Made by a program: the position numbers and the translations under genes. From contig WHUZ01000264.1 in assembly GCA_015179045.1 (NCBI GenBank), positions 1 through 17,085 on the forward strand: 17,085 nt of DNA. The letters are read 5' to 3'. Positions 7,753 through 16,993 of the stretch are shown piece after piece. This DNA comes from Kalaharituber pfeilii. Lineage: Eukaryota > Ascomycota > Pezizomycetes > Pezizales > Pezizaceae. The notes beneath the pieces were generated by a model, which saw nothing but the letters and a program-made list of their open reading frames with translations, was not told the DNA's origin and did no database searches. Numbering within the stretch: position 1 is the first letter of the stretch; every line of letters begins with the position of its first letter.

Positions 7753-9732
7753 TAACTCCATTTTCCTCCCTCCTGCAACCCTTACAACTCAGGAAACTAA
7801 CCTATTCAACTCCTCTATTAGCAACCAACTACCTTAACCCCACAAAATAAGATAGCCTTTATTAATGCTATTGCTTTCAAGACTCTTACTTAGAACCACC
7901 CTACCTATAATATTAACATTTATGATATAGACCAAGTCTTATTTCATCAAACAAACTCAGTATCTAGTCAAAGAATCTAAGAAATGATATAGTACTCATA
8001 TGATAGAAATCATTAGAAGGAATGTAAAGACCCCAAAGAATACCTACCCAATGAATATTATGACTGTATTGATGTCTTTGACTAGGACAAAGTAGAGCAA
8101 CTTTCTCTCCATAGACCAAGAATTAATCATACTATTATCTTAGAAGAATGAAAGTCACTCCCATTTGGCCCTTTCTACAACCTCAATATAAAGGAACTTC
8201 TTATCTAACAAGAATATTTGGTAGACAATCTAAGAAAAGGATTTATCATAAATTCAGGCATCTACCTCCCTATAGAAGTGCCAATCCTCTTTATACCTAA
8301 ACCTAACAGATTATTACAGTTGTGTGTGAACTATAGGGGACTTAACAATAGCACAATCAAGAATTGTACTCCAGTTCCCCTTATTAATGAAACTCTTAAC
8401 TAACTTGAGAGAGTAAAATACTATACTAAGCTAGACATCAGAGAAGCCTATTATCGAATCAAAAGTAAGGAAGGAGATAAATAGAAAATAGCCTTCCAGA
8501 CCCCTTATAGACACTTTGAATATAAAGTCATGCTCTTTAGGCTCACTAATATACTTACTACATTCCAAGCTCATATCAACAATATCCTAAGAGAATTTTT
8601 GGATAAATTCTACACTCCTTATCTAGACGATATTATTATCTTCAGTACCTTTCTCCAAGACCATATAAAAGATGTCAAAAGCGTTCTTTACAAACTGAGA
8701 GAATATAGGCTATATATTAAAGCAGGAAAATGCAATTTTTATAAATAATAGATTCAGTATTTGGGATTGATAGTAACTACAGATAGCATTGAAATAAACT
8801 CTAAGAAAGTTATGGCAATTAAGAAATAGAAAATCCCTAGATCAATAAAGAATATACAAATCTTTTGGGGGTTTTCTAACTTCTATAGACACTTTATCCT
8901 AAACTACAACAAGATTGCAGGACTATTGCATGACCTGTTCAAAAAGGATTAAGTATTTAAATGGGAACCAAGACAGCAGCTGGCATTCAAACAGCTCAAA
9001 GAATCCTTTACATCTATACCAATCTCAAAGTACTTCGACTCCTCCAGACCAGCTACCCTAGAAACCAATACTTCAAACTATATAGTAGCCAAAGTACTAA
9101 GTCAAGAACATGAAAGGAAAACTTATACAGTTGTATTCTACAGCTACCATATGACTCTCGCATAGTATAACTATGAAATCTATGATAAGGAGCTACTTAC
9201 TATAGTAGATGCTTTCAAGAAATGGAGGTACCATCTCTGAAATGATATTTATAATAAGTATATTCAAATATATACAGACTACATGAATCTGGTATACTTT
9301 ATAATAACCAAGAAACTTAATTAATGCTAGATTAAATAAATAGAAAAGCTCACAGGTTTCAATTTTAAGATTATATATAGGGAAGGAATGAAAAATGAAA
9401 AGGCAGATACACTCACAAGACAATTGGGAGATCTTTCTAAAGAGAGGGACTATAAGCTCACACTATAATACTAAAGTATCTTCAAGTCTTCCATGGTTAC
9501 TTAAGTCAATAGTACCCAAAATATCAATATATTGATTCAGGACTAGGATTAAGACCTCATGCTTCAAACTAGTAAGATAGAACTCAAAAAGTAAAGCAAA
9601 CACTTCTGTTTTATTAACTTCAAGCCATGCTGAATTGATGAGTAAGGAACTCTTATGTATAACTTAAGAGTCATATTACCTAAGTCATAGTACATTTAAG
9701 TCATTCAGGAATACCATAATTGTTATGGGGTA
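7753..9732 (+). pseudogene. Element C, 3' visible piece: pol with RT, RNase H and start of integrase
   Basis: From about 7818 one frame (codons starting at positions such as 8620) holds nearly to the end with scattered TAA/TAG stops. Before RT it reads EYLPNEYYDCIDVF and LHRPRINHTI, the usual Gypsy pre-RT linker. RT follows: CVNYRGLNNSTIKN (8320-8370), motif A KLDIREAYY, and an intact YLDD at 8620-8631. RNase H has ETNTSN where ETDASD is expected, with Asn at 9067-9069 in place of the catalytic Asp; YDKELL and YTDYMN are kept, and the tail IIYREGMKNEKADTLTRQ ends near 9425. The last readable block, VIQEYHNCYG (about 9695-9727), is the opening of the integrase zinc domain, cut by element D. 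Around 7800-7850 the frame shifts relative to the protease piece. Confidence 0.88.
9728..9732. repeat. Candidate target duplication GGGTA at the left end of element D
   Basis: These five bases precede the LTR end at 9733, inside the element C integrase frame. The partner copy would lie beyond the right edge of the window, so this is unverified. Confidence 0.4.
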
Positions 9733-10773
9733 TGTTAGGTGTAAGCTATTTACTAAATAACTAAGTGCAACATGAAATATAATTAAATATAAGTCATGGA
9801 AAATAAAGTAGTTAAGGTAGTAAGAAAGCTTTATATTTATTAGGGTTGAGTTCCGAGTTCTTATTCTTCTAACTCCGGTGGGTCAGGCTTCTATTTATAC
9901 AAAATATAGTTAAAGCTGTTAACAAATTCAGCTTGAATAGATTCTGGGGATCAAGCTAGACCCTGAAAAAAGCTAAGTAACAGCTATTCTTTTTGACTAA
10001 CTCTTACAATAAATTCTAGAACAACAAATACGAGAACTTGAAACCTCTAATACAAGCCTCTATCTAAAAATACCATTATAACTCCGATCTCTATGTAAAG
10101 ATTGATGATATAAGAATATAACAAAAGATTATTATATAATAAATAGTACAACAGAAGCTGCCAGAAGAGTTAGTAATCAAGATTGCTAATCTTAGTATTT
10201 ACTTCCTTCTTAACAGAAGAAGTTCTACTACTATAGACCTAACTAGTATCAGGTTAGCTAAACTTCTGACTGGTAGGCTTTATAGTTAGTAGTACCTTTT
10301 AATAACACTTAAACAAGATAGTGTTATAGTATGAGAATGATTATACCTAAAACAGTACTCTTCTTCTTAGAGCATATATCCTAAGTACCTGTCAACTATT
10401 ACTCTTTAATTTCTTAAAAAGAATATAAGCTGTACAGCTTAGTGTCAGTGGATCTCTTACCTTAACCTTGGTAACTTAATTGCTGTGATTGTACTCAAGG
10501 TAATATTCCATGATATCCTGACTATAGGCTGTGCCTCTACTTAGTCTTTGACATTCAATGTAGTTAGTAAGAGCTTTACCTATTTATCATAACACATACT
10601 ACTATATTCGTAGTGTCTTGACCTCTTAAACACTTTTCCATTTGACACCTTGGCTTGTATCTAGGATAAGTATTAACACTATATAAACTTAAGTTTATAG
10701 GTTAAGTCCATGCTGTACCTTTATAACAGCTATATCTGTACTCTAGATTGGTAACTTAACTGCATTTCTAACT
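9733..10773 (-). repeat. 3' LTR of element D (about 1.04 kb; inner boundary tentative)
   Basis: The outer end is firm: read on minus it closes TTACACCTAACA exactly where the element C frame breaks off. Inside are GTATAAATAG (9891-9900) and AATAAA (9836-9841) in the order and spacing of a promoter and polyadenylation signal. The inner end is set at 10773 because a purine tract ends there and the next bases read AGTTAG, one base from TGTTAG. Other possible starts, for example TGTTATAAAG at 10729, cannot be excluded. No coding potential is visible; the region is AT-rich with no internal tandem array. Confidence 0.6.
9891..9900 (-). promoter_or_regulatory. TATA box in the LTR of element D
   Basis: GTATAAATAG on minus, about 160 bp before the LTR end, with AATAAA some 50 bp downstream. 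This matches a U3-R-U5 layout and supports minus-strand orientation. Confidence 0.5.
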
Positions 10774-10791
10774 GCTCTTTATCTTTCTTCC
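10774..10791 (-). promoter_or_regulatory. Polypurine tract of element D
   Basis: On minus, GGAAGAAAGATAAAGAG follows the pol stop by a few bases and abuts the proposed LTR start. It is purine-only apart from one T. Confidence 0.55.
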
Positions 10792-10829
10792 TTATTGGCC
10801 TGATTCAGCTTGTTTTTCTTCATTAGGGT

Positions 10830-10990
10830 ATTGTTCACGGAATTCTTTAAATGCGTCCACCAGTAATCTATTATCCATTAATAGTTCGACTAAGCTTTCC
10901 TATGTTGCCTCCTTAGGCCCATAATCTTCCCACTGTATAAGATACTCTAATGTTTTCTTAGTACCATTGAATCATATGTTGATGATGAAG
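10830..10990 (-). pseudogene. Chromodomain of element D
   Basis: After EEYFIAFIINI the sequence reads KKTLEYLIQWEDYGPKEAT, a stop in place of Trp, then ESLVELL and VDAFKEFREQYP. This matches YLVKWxGY...TWEP..NL...I..F, the chromodomain found at the integrase C-terminus of chromoviruses. It binds methylated histone H3 and guides integration to heterochromatin. It ends about 40 bp before the pol stop. Confidence 0.8.
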
Positions 10991-10999
10991 GCTATGAAG

Positions 11000-12340
11000 T
11001 ATTCTTCCTTGCCTTCTTGTATTAGTGGGGATGGTTGGTCAGGTAGAGGATTGAGAGCAGATATTTTGAATGGTTCGAGCAGTAAAACATGAAAGATAGG
11101 GTATATCTTTAAGTTGTATGTTAACTTAACCTTGAAGGAACATTTATCTATTGCTTTTTCGATAGTAAAGGGTCTGATTAATTTAGTATCGAGTTTTTTG
11201 GAAGATCTTTTTGTCAGAATGTTTTTGGTATTAAGTATGACTTTGTCTCCTTCCTTGAAGTTTGGCTATTGGGCATAATGTTGGTCATACTACTTAGCTA
11301 CTCATTCGATTAATTTGTTCAGTTCCTTACAAATCCATTCCTGTTCTCTTATAAGTTCTCCCGAGGGTATGTTGAGGGCCTCTTTCTCATTGATGGTATT
11401 AACAAGGAGTGAAAGCCATAGTTGGTGAAGAAAGGTGAAGTCTTAGTGGAACTATATTGTCTATTATTGTATACAAACTCTGTGAGAAATAAGAGTTGGT
11501 TTTAATTGTCCTACTGATAGGTGACATAGTTGCGGAGGTAACCTTCAAGAGTTTGGTTGACTCTTTCGGTTTGTCCATCAGTTTCTAAGTATATAGTGGT
11601 ACTTATGTTTAGGTTGACTTTGAGTTTCTTTATAAGTTCCTGCCAGAAGTTCGAAGTAAACTTTAGGTCTCAGTCCAATATAATAGACTTTGGTAAGTCA
11701 TGGAGTCGCTATATTTCTCAAAGGAAGGTAGTTGCTAATTGTTCTGAGGATTGTTCTGCTAGTAGGATGAAGTAAGCCATCTTAGTGAACTTATCCACTA
11801 CTACCCATATTTCATCTGAAGAAGGGAGTTCGGTAATAAAGTCCATAGTGATAGAGCACTATGGTTGGTATAGTATCTCATAAGAATGAAGGAAGCCATA
11901 TTTCGTGTATCTTTGTACCTTGTTCCTTTAGTATTACAAGCATATGCCGATATATTCTATAATATTATTATGACTATTAGGCCAATAGAAGTCCCTACTG
12001 ATAAGTTCTGTAGTTTTTTCGATTCCAAGGTAGCTGGCAAGAAGATGATCATGTTTTGCTTGAAGTATTTCCTATCTAAGGGCCGTTGGTATCACAAACT
12101 AGTTATTGTATAGGACTACTTCATCATGCATACTAAATTGTTTATTGACATTATCGTTCTTCTGCTGGATACGTTTCTTAAGTAGAGTATACCATTTGTC
12201 CTTTTTCCCTTCTTTGATTAGCTTGCTTCTCTATTTGTTAGTTAATGCTACCACTTTCAGAGCTTTTATTATTCTTGTAGTCAAAATTTCTTCCTCTTCC
12301 TGCTACGTTCCTTCTTTCCAAAACTTCAGTTCTTGCTAAT
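11000..12340 (-). pseudogene. Integrase domain of element D
   Basis: The zinc domain is damaged: after KHDHLLASYLGIEKT the CxxC of the family reads C-L-stop-Y, so the second Cys is Tyr (about 11950-11960). The DDE core keeps its acids. TMDFITELPSSDE carries the first Asp at 11841-11843. SIILD followed by a stop and DLKFTSNFW carries the second at 11673-11675. ETDGQTERVNQTLEGYLRNYV carries the Glu at 11565-11567. PNFKEGDKVIL and KLIRPFTIEKAI are the usual C-terminal blocks. A frameshift lies at about 11391-11416. Confidence 0.85.
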
Positions 12341-12359
12341 CTCACTGTCCACTCCCCTT

Positions 12360-12840
12360 CTTAAGGGCATGGTCACTACGTCTAGATAAAGTATCTGCCT
12401 TAGCATTCACTTTTCCTTTTCGGTAGATGATTGTATAGTCGAATGGGGCAAGTTTTTCTGCCTATTGTACTTGATAGCGAGATAGCTTCTTAATAGTGTT
12501 AAAAATTCGGAAATTATTGTAGTCAGTATAGCCTTTGATGCTGTGCTTAGCACCTTCACAGTATTCTCTACTAGTATCTATTATATATTCCACCACAGCT
12601 TGCATCTCCTTGTTGCAGATATCATAGTTAATTTTGGCTAGGGTGAACTTCCAGGAATGGAATACAACTGGGTATAGTTTGCCATCTTCTTGCTTCTGAC
12701 CTAGGATCCCTCCAAGTGTCAAGTCACTTGCATCCGTTTCTAGAATGATTTTGTGTTCTAGGTGGTAATGTGCTAGAATCAGAGTAGTCATGAAAGCTTC
12801 CTTAAGTTGTTGAAAACATTTCTCTTGCAGAGGTCCTCAG
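12360..12840 (-). pseudogene. RNase H domain of element D
   Basis: Between 12791 and 12462 the frame is free of stops for 109 codons. It contains ILETDASDLTLGG with the first catalytic Asp at 12732-12734, then YPVVFHSWKF (family FHSRK), NYDICNKEMQAVV with the catalytic Glu, and GYTDYNN with the next Asp. The tail DYTIIYRKGKVNAKADTLSR lies at about 12365-12450. All three acidic residues visible are kept, in contrast to the RT and protease next to it. Confidence 0.88.
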
Positions 12841-12959
12841 ACTAGCTTTGCCTCTTTATTGAGTAGTCAAGTTAGAGGTAAGCATATCTTTCTATAGTCC
12901 TTAATGAAGCATTGCTAGAAGTTAGCAAATCCTAGTAAGGATTGTCTGTCTGTCTTCAG

Positions 12960-13620
12960 GTTAGAGTGTTCATTAGTACCAGGGGTCTTCTAATCAAGAA
13001 TAGCCTGGATTTTATCAGTGAATATCAAGATTTCTTTTCCTGAGATATGATAACCCAAAAATTCAACTTCCTCTACGCATCACTCATACTTTTCCTCTTA
13101 TATAGCCAAACCATTTTTCTGTAGCCTGTGCAATACTTCTTCTAGGATTGTATTATGTTCTTCTAGGGTTTCGGCATATATTACTAGGTTGTCGATATAT
13201 GCTAGTAAACCCTGATTGATCATATCTTTGAAGATTTTATTCATAAACTCCTAGAAGGTTGCTGGTGCATTATAAAGTCCAAATGGTATAACTGTGTATT
13301 CGTAATGGCCGTATCGAGTCCTAAAGGCTATCTTCTACTCATCTCCTTTAGCAATTTGTACCAAGTTATATTCATTCTGTAAGTCAAGAGCAGTGAAGTA
13401 TTTGCCCTTGAGGAGTCGGTTTCAAAGTTCTACTATTAGTGGGAGGGGGTAGCAGTTCTTGATAGTAATTTGGTTAAGGTCTCTATAATTGACACACATA
13501 TATAGTTTGCTATTCTTTGTGGGGACGAATAGGATAGGTGCACCTGTCGGGGATTGTGAAGGTTGGATCTTTCCTTCTTTTAATATCTGTTCGATATATT
13601 CTTTAAGGATTTCCAATTTC
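12960..13620 (-). pseudogene. Reverse transcriptase domain of element D
   Basis: LKEYIEQILKEGKIQPSQSP and GAPILFVPTKNSKLYMCVNY open the domain (13616-13480), followed by RDLNQITIKNCYPLPLI. Motif A reads ALDLQNEYN with its Asp present. The palm motif is YIDN (13188-13199) where YxDD is required: the second Asp is AAC at 13188-13190. Around it are QGLLAYIDNLVIYAE and, upstream, PFGLYNAPATFQEFMNKIF. FLGYHISG follows near 13040. Stops replace expected Gln and Trp codons. Confidence 0.88.
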
Positions 13621-13859
13621 TTTTTACTTAATCAGTAAATTGGTCTCCATGGAGGTTGTTGTCCTTCTTATAGAGGTATGCGATAGTCATATGATCAGTA
13701 CAGAGGTAGTTTTGCTACAGTCTTGAGGTTGAAAACCTTCGAGAATTTCTTCTTCCATGCCGCTAGGTTAAAGGTCACCTACCTGCTAGCTTCTATTTAT
13801 TAGACATGCACTTGGGGTGTTTTTTATCCCACGATATGCATATATCTACCAAAAAACAT

Positions 13860-14340
13860 CTGCCCTACTTGTTATTCTTCAGTCGTATAAAGTTTCTCCA
13901 CTTCATAAAGTTCAAAGTGCCTAGCCTTGATATGTTCTAAGTATTTAGTATGATTTAGTTCAATATAGTCCAAGTTCCAATCAATGTATAGCTGGTAACT
14001 AGTCATCCACATCATTAACAAGAGTGCATCATAGTCCTTTCTTCCATCACACATGTCAAAGTCAATGAGTTCTTTATGAACTTTATCGATATCATTAATA
14101 AGAGTTATTTAGAGCTTTGGAGTATACTCTGTCCCAATGTTTGGAAAGGGCACATCTCTGGCTCCTCTGAACTTGATAGAGAATTTTCTTTTGATATGTA
14201 GGATTGATATTTTATTTGAGAGTATTGATGTTTCTGCTTCTGGGTTAATACATAATCTAATCATTACTAATTTTGAGATACTATTTTTCTTCCATTTTAG
14301 CTCAGCTTTGTGAATGATTGATGTCTTTACTGGATATCCT
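13860..14340 (-). pseudogene. Retropepsin-like protease domain of element D
   Basis: PLILEGYPVK leads into LCINPEAETSIL, which aligns with the I-D-S-G-A-E-T-S active-site loop of Gypsy proteases. The catalytic Asp codon has become AAC (14244-14246), and Ser and Gly are Pro and Glu. Further on, LLLMMWMTSYQLYIDWNLDY (13960-14020) matches the LGxxWL....P.IDW block that closes the domain. The fold is recognisable but the catalytic triad is destroyed. Confidence 0.75.
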
Positions 14341-14535
14341 TCGAGGATTAGAGGAGAAGTAAGGCTAACTAGAGGAGGAGGAGGGGCAGATACTTCATTG
14401 GCTAAGATCTGCCTTTCTAGTTTTTCGACTCGGATTCATCGAGAGTAGTGATGCGTGATACTAGGTTGTGAGTCTATAGCCCAACTGAGTCTCCTTTGTT
14501 TTCTTGTTTAATTTTCCTTACCTCCTTTTTATCCT

Positions 14536-14540
14536 CCTTC
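14536..14540. repeat. Target site duplication CCTTC, left copy (TRIM)
   Basis: Identical to 15232-15236, directly outside the two LTR ends. Confidence 0.92.
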
Positions 14541-14779
14541 TATCATGATGGTATAACATGGCAGTATGTGAGCGTACCCACAGCAGGGCTAAAATGCAAT
14601 GAGCTATGAGGTCATGTGACCGGCCTACTACTGCTATGCCTGAAGACCTGGTGCGAACCAGCACTAAGAGCCTATATGTATAGATAGTACTATATATTCT
14701 GACTGTACTAATAGGGGTCACTAGTAGTTCGACCTTTTAGTGCAACGGTTTGTAAGATGGTCAGTTGCACCCCATAACA
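14541..14779 (+). repeat. 5' LTR of the TRIM (239 bp)
   Basis: It opens TATCATGATGG (TG in the partner) and closes CCCATAACA. It is collinear with 14993-15231 without net length change. Confidence 0.9.
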
Positions 14780-14786
14780 GTACTAC

Positions 14787-14809
14787 TGGTAGGGTTGCCA
14801 GTTCAAACC
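14787..14809 (+). promoter_or_regulatory. Primer-binding site of the TRIM with extended tRNA-like complementarity
   Basis: TGG at 14787-14789 would pair with a tRNA CCA end. The next seven bases would pair with an acceptor strand, and GCCAGTTCAAACC would pair with a T-arm (its complement contains GGTTTGAAC, close to GGTTCGAAC). The tRNA is not identified. It starts 7 nt after the LTR, somewhat farther than usual. Confidence 0.5.
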
Positions 14810-14992
14810 TTGTATATAGGGAACATGAGATACTGTATGCAACCTTTGGATTTGAATGGCTTATAGCTACAGGCTGGTCACTAGTTATAAAGTAGTATGG
14901 TAGCATATGAAATTGAAGCCCTAAGGCAGTAATGGGTGGCTGAGGGTTAATATATAGAGAGTTCAGGATGTACTCTACTAAGGGGGAAGTAA
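14790..14992 (+). other. Non-coding interior of the TRIM
   Basis: Roughly 200 bp without a coding frame on the element's strand. It ends in the polypurine tract AAGGGGGAAGTAA at 14980-14992, directly before the second LTR. Confidence 0.75.
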
Positions 14993-15231
14993 TGTCATGA
15001 TAGTATAACATGGTGGTATATGAGTATACCTAGAGCAGAGCTAAAATGCAATGAGCTATGAGGTCATATGATCGGCCTACTTCTGCTATACCTGAAGACC
15101 TAGCGTGAACTAGTACCAAGAGCCCATATGCATAGATACTTCTATATATCCTGACTGTACTATCAGGAGTCACTGGTAGTTCTACCTTTTGGTATAATAG
15201 TTTGCAAAATGGTTGGTTACAACCTATAATA
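14993..15231 (+). repeat. 3' LTR of the TRIM (239 bp)
   Basis: It opens TGTCATGATAG and closes CCTATAATA, where the partner has CA at the end. The two LTRs thus show complementary decay at their ends (TG to TA in one, CA to TA in the other). Confidence 0.9.
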
Positions 15232-15236
15232 CCTTC
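15232..15236. repeat. Target site duplication CCTTC, right copy (TRIM)
   Basis: Identical to 14536-14540. The element D gag frame continues on both sides once the insertion is removed. Confidence 0.92.
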
Positions 15237-16993
15237 TTGTCATTATCTCTGTTCCTCTTATTACCCAACTGATTAGTTGGCTGGGTTATCTTCCACTCCT
15301 TCAAGATTTCCGTAGCCATGCATTTGCTAAAAGTGTGGCTTTTTCTTCTACAGTGAGAGTATTTTCTATCGGCCTTCCATTTGGTTCTGAGTTCCTTAGA
15401 GGAGTCGGGGAGGTATAGGCTGGGCTTAAAGGTCATAGTTTCCATACTGTCCTTCTTCTTCTCTGAAGATTGTTTCCCCTTTGAATAGCTACTAAGTTTG
15501 TTACTATCACTGTGACCCACAGCTTACCTTACTTGCTTGTCCCACATGCTAACTACTATTATGTATTTACACTAGTCATTAAGCGATTTATTGGATACTC
15601 CTGGCTACATGAGGAAGAATTGGGCAATATTTCTTTTCAACCCTTTAACTACCTTGTCCTTGAACATTTTTTCATTATAATTGGCTAAGTAGTTCATTTT
15701 CTTCATGGTATTGATATAGTTTATGATTTTACCCTTCTGCGTGTAGGTGTTGACTTTATCTTACATTTGCTGCTATTGTATGTGGATTCCCATTCTATCT
15801 CCTAAATTGTCTATCCATTTCTCCAATTTGGTATCTCTTTAAGCCCTTGGATCCATGTATATATGTTTGTTGTTCCTATGCTGTTCTGCTACCTCCTTAG
15901 TTAGAGATTGGGATACATACAGAATTTTGGTATTTTCTTTAGTAAAGGTTTGGTGGTACTCTTGGAGGTATACTAAGTCCATTACTTTGTACTTCCATAT
16001 TTATAGTCCGTCCAGGTTATTATCTCAAGTTCTTAGAGTCAAAAGGCGGATGAATAGGATGTACTGGCCAGTAGGTTTAGGTTCAGGTGAATCCCATCCT
16101 CTGGTTTCGTACCTAGCTTTTTTTCTTGCAGGAGGAGCTAGTACTAGTCGGATAGAGAGGATAGTAGTCACTGTTCATAATGAAGATGGTGATTTAGTTG
16201 GCAGTTAGGAGGGCAGAAGTTTGACTTCAAAAGCTGTTATTTTATCTTACAGCTCTTTATTCTGGTTCTTAAGAGAAATGATTTCTGCTTCTAATATTGT
16301 TACCTATCCTTAACCAACTCTAATAGTATCTTCTTGGGATAGGATTTTTCCTTTTAGATCCTTCTGCTCAGCCTTCTGCTTGTGGAGAAGGATTCTGACG
16401 TCCTGTAGTTGAGACTCCAATGCGACAATCATAGCTCTTTTCTCATCTAAGGCCTTAATAATAGTAGCATTGGCATTCTTGGTGTACTGCTACTCTGGGT
16501 TCCGTGTCTTTTCCATAGTATCTGTCTCCTACTTGAGTTTTGTAGTCTCAGTTTCGAGTTGGTACTTCTCGGCAGTGGCTAAGACTATTGCTTCGTGATC
16601 AGCTTTTTCCTTTCCTTGCTGTTCTTAAAGCTTAGTTTTCTAAGCTTGGGCTTCAGCTTAGATTTGTACTTCATAATGTTGCTTGTACTTATTAGCATTG
16701 TACTTGAGCTGCTGTGGGAGATTAATGAATTCCTGTTTTAGGAATTCGGCTTTCAATTCTTCTTTTCGGTCAATGTCCATTACTACTAGTAGTTCTGTCA
16801 GTAGTAGGTAGCTTGTCTCGCTTTGGGTTTTTTCGAGCTCATCTGTTATATTTTCTTTAAGCTATAAAACTAAATTCTATGCCTATAAGGAGAATTGTAC
16901 TATTAGTGAGCTAACATGTCTTGGATTCACTGCCTCTAAGACAGGAATCATAAGGATAAGCTTCTCTTCACTCTGTAGAATCAATTGATCCAT

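Larger units (their letters stand above)
10792..14513 (-). pseudogene. Element D pol polyprotein, degenerate
   Basis: One minus-strand frame runs from about 14513 to about 11405 with scattered stops; the next frame runs from there to the TAA at 10792-10794. The order is protease (about 13860-14340), RT (about 12960-13620), RNase H (about 12360-12840), integrase (about 11000-12340) and chromodomain (about 10830-10990). Relative to gag the frame is -1, and the two overlap around the gag stop at 14474-14476, as in many Gypsy elements. The single frameshift near 11405 sits in the integrase C-terminal part. With active-site losses in protease and RT the product would be inactive even without stops. 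Confidence 0.88.
14541..15231 (+). mobile_element. TRIM-like miniature LTR retrotransposon (691 bp), non-autonomous
   Basis: Two 239-bp direct repeats (14541-14779, 14993-15231) flank a 213-bp interior without coding capacity. Outside them is a perfect 5-bp duplication, CCTTC. Just after the first LTR is a primer-binding-like TGG followed by tRNA-like sequence; just before the second is a purine tract AAGGGGGAAGTAA. That is the complete cis-acting set of an LTR retrotransposon with no gag or pol, the definition of a TRIM; it would need enzymes from another element. The LTRs differ at around 45-50 of 239 sites by eye, largely transitions. It lies in the gag of element D in opposite orientation. 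Open frames at 14518-14721 and 14721-15011 (minus) are not genes. Confidence 0.92.
14474..16993 (-). pseudogene. Element D gag, degenerate, split by the TRIM insertion
   Basis: The ATG at 16993 (MDQLILQSEEKLILMIP) is the first in the frame and sits just after the leader. The same frame runs to the TAG at 14474-14476 once the 696-bp TRIM plus duplication, a multiple of three, is skipped. Residues up to about 240 are rich in K, E, Q and L in heptad-like order (LKENITDELEKTQSE, LETETTKLK, LEAEIISLKNQNKEL), a likely coiled coil. A Pro-rich, basic linker follows (PPARKKARYETRGW). The capsid-like region has WKYKVMDLVYLQEYHQTF, KIINYINTMKKMNYL and KVVKGLKRNIAQFF. A CCHC zinc knuckle (15320-15361) reads Y-x2-C-x4-H-x4-C, its first Cys changed to Tyr. 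About a dozen in-frame stops, mostly TAA/TAG at expected Gln codons, break it. Confidence 0.83.

Noticed and set aside
9193..9423. 76-codon minus-strand open frame
   Set aside because: It is antisense to the RNase H tail of element C, which is clearly readable on plus.
9733..9920. Copia-type LTR in plus orientation, suggested by TGTTAGG
   Set aside because: On plus no matching end or element follows. On minus the same stretch has TATA, AATAAA and a terminal TAACA in correct order and belongs to element D.
11557..12339. Plus-strand open frames of 72-77 codons
   Set aside because: They are antisense to the integrase of element D, whose minus-strand frame carries all DDE landmarks.
14731..14810. 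Possible tRNA gene or SINE: A-box-like TAGTGCAACGG at 14738 and B-box-like GTTCAAACC at 14801
   Set aside because: The acceptor arm does not pair, the D-loop would be far too long, and the A-box lies in the LTR while the B-box lies in the interior. The second LTR has no such pair. A primer-binding site explains the B-box-like part.
15855..16208. 117-codon plus-strand open frame
   Set aside because: It is antisense to the element D gag frame, which gives coherent capsid-like protein on minus.
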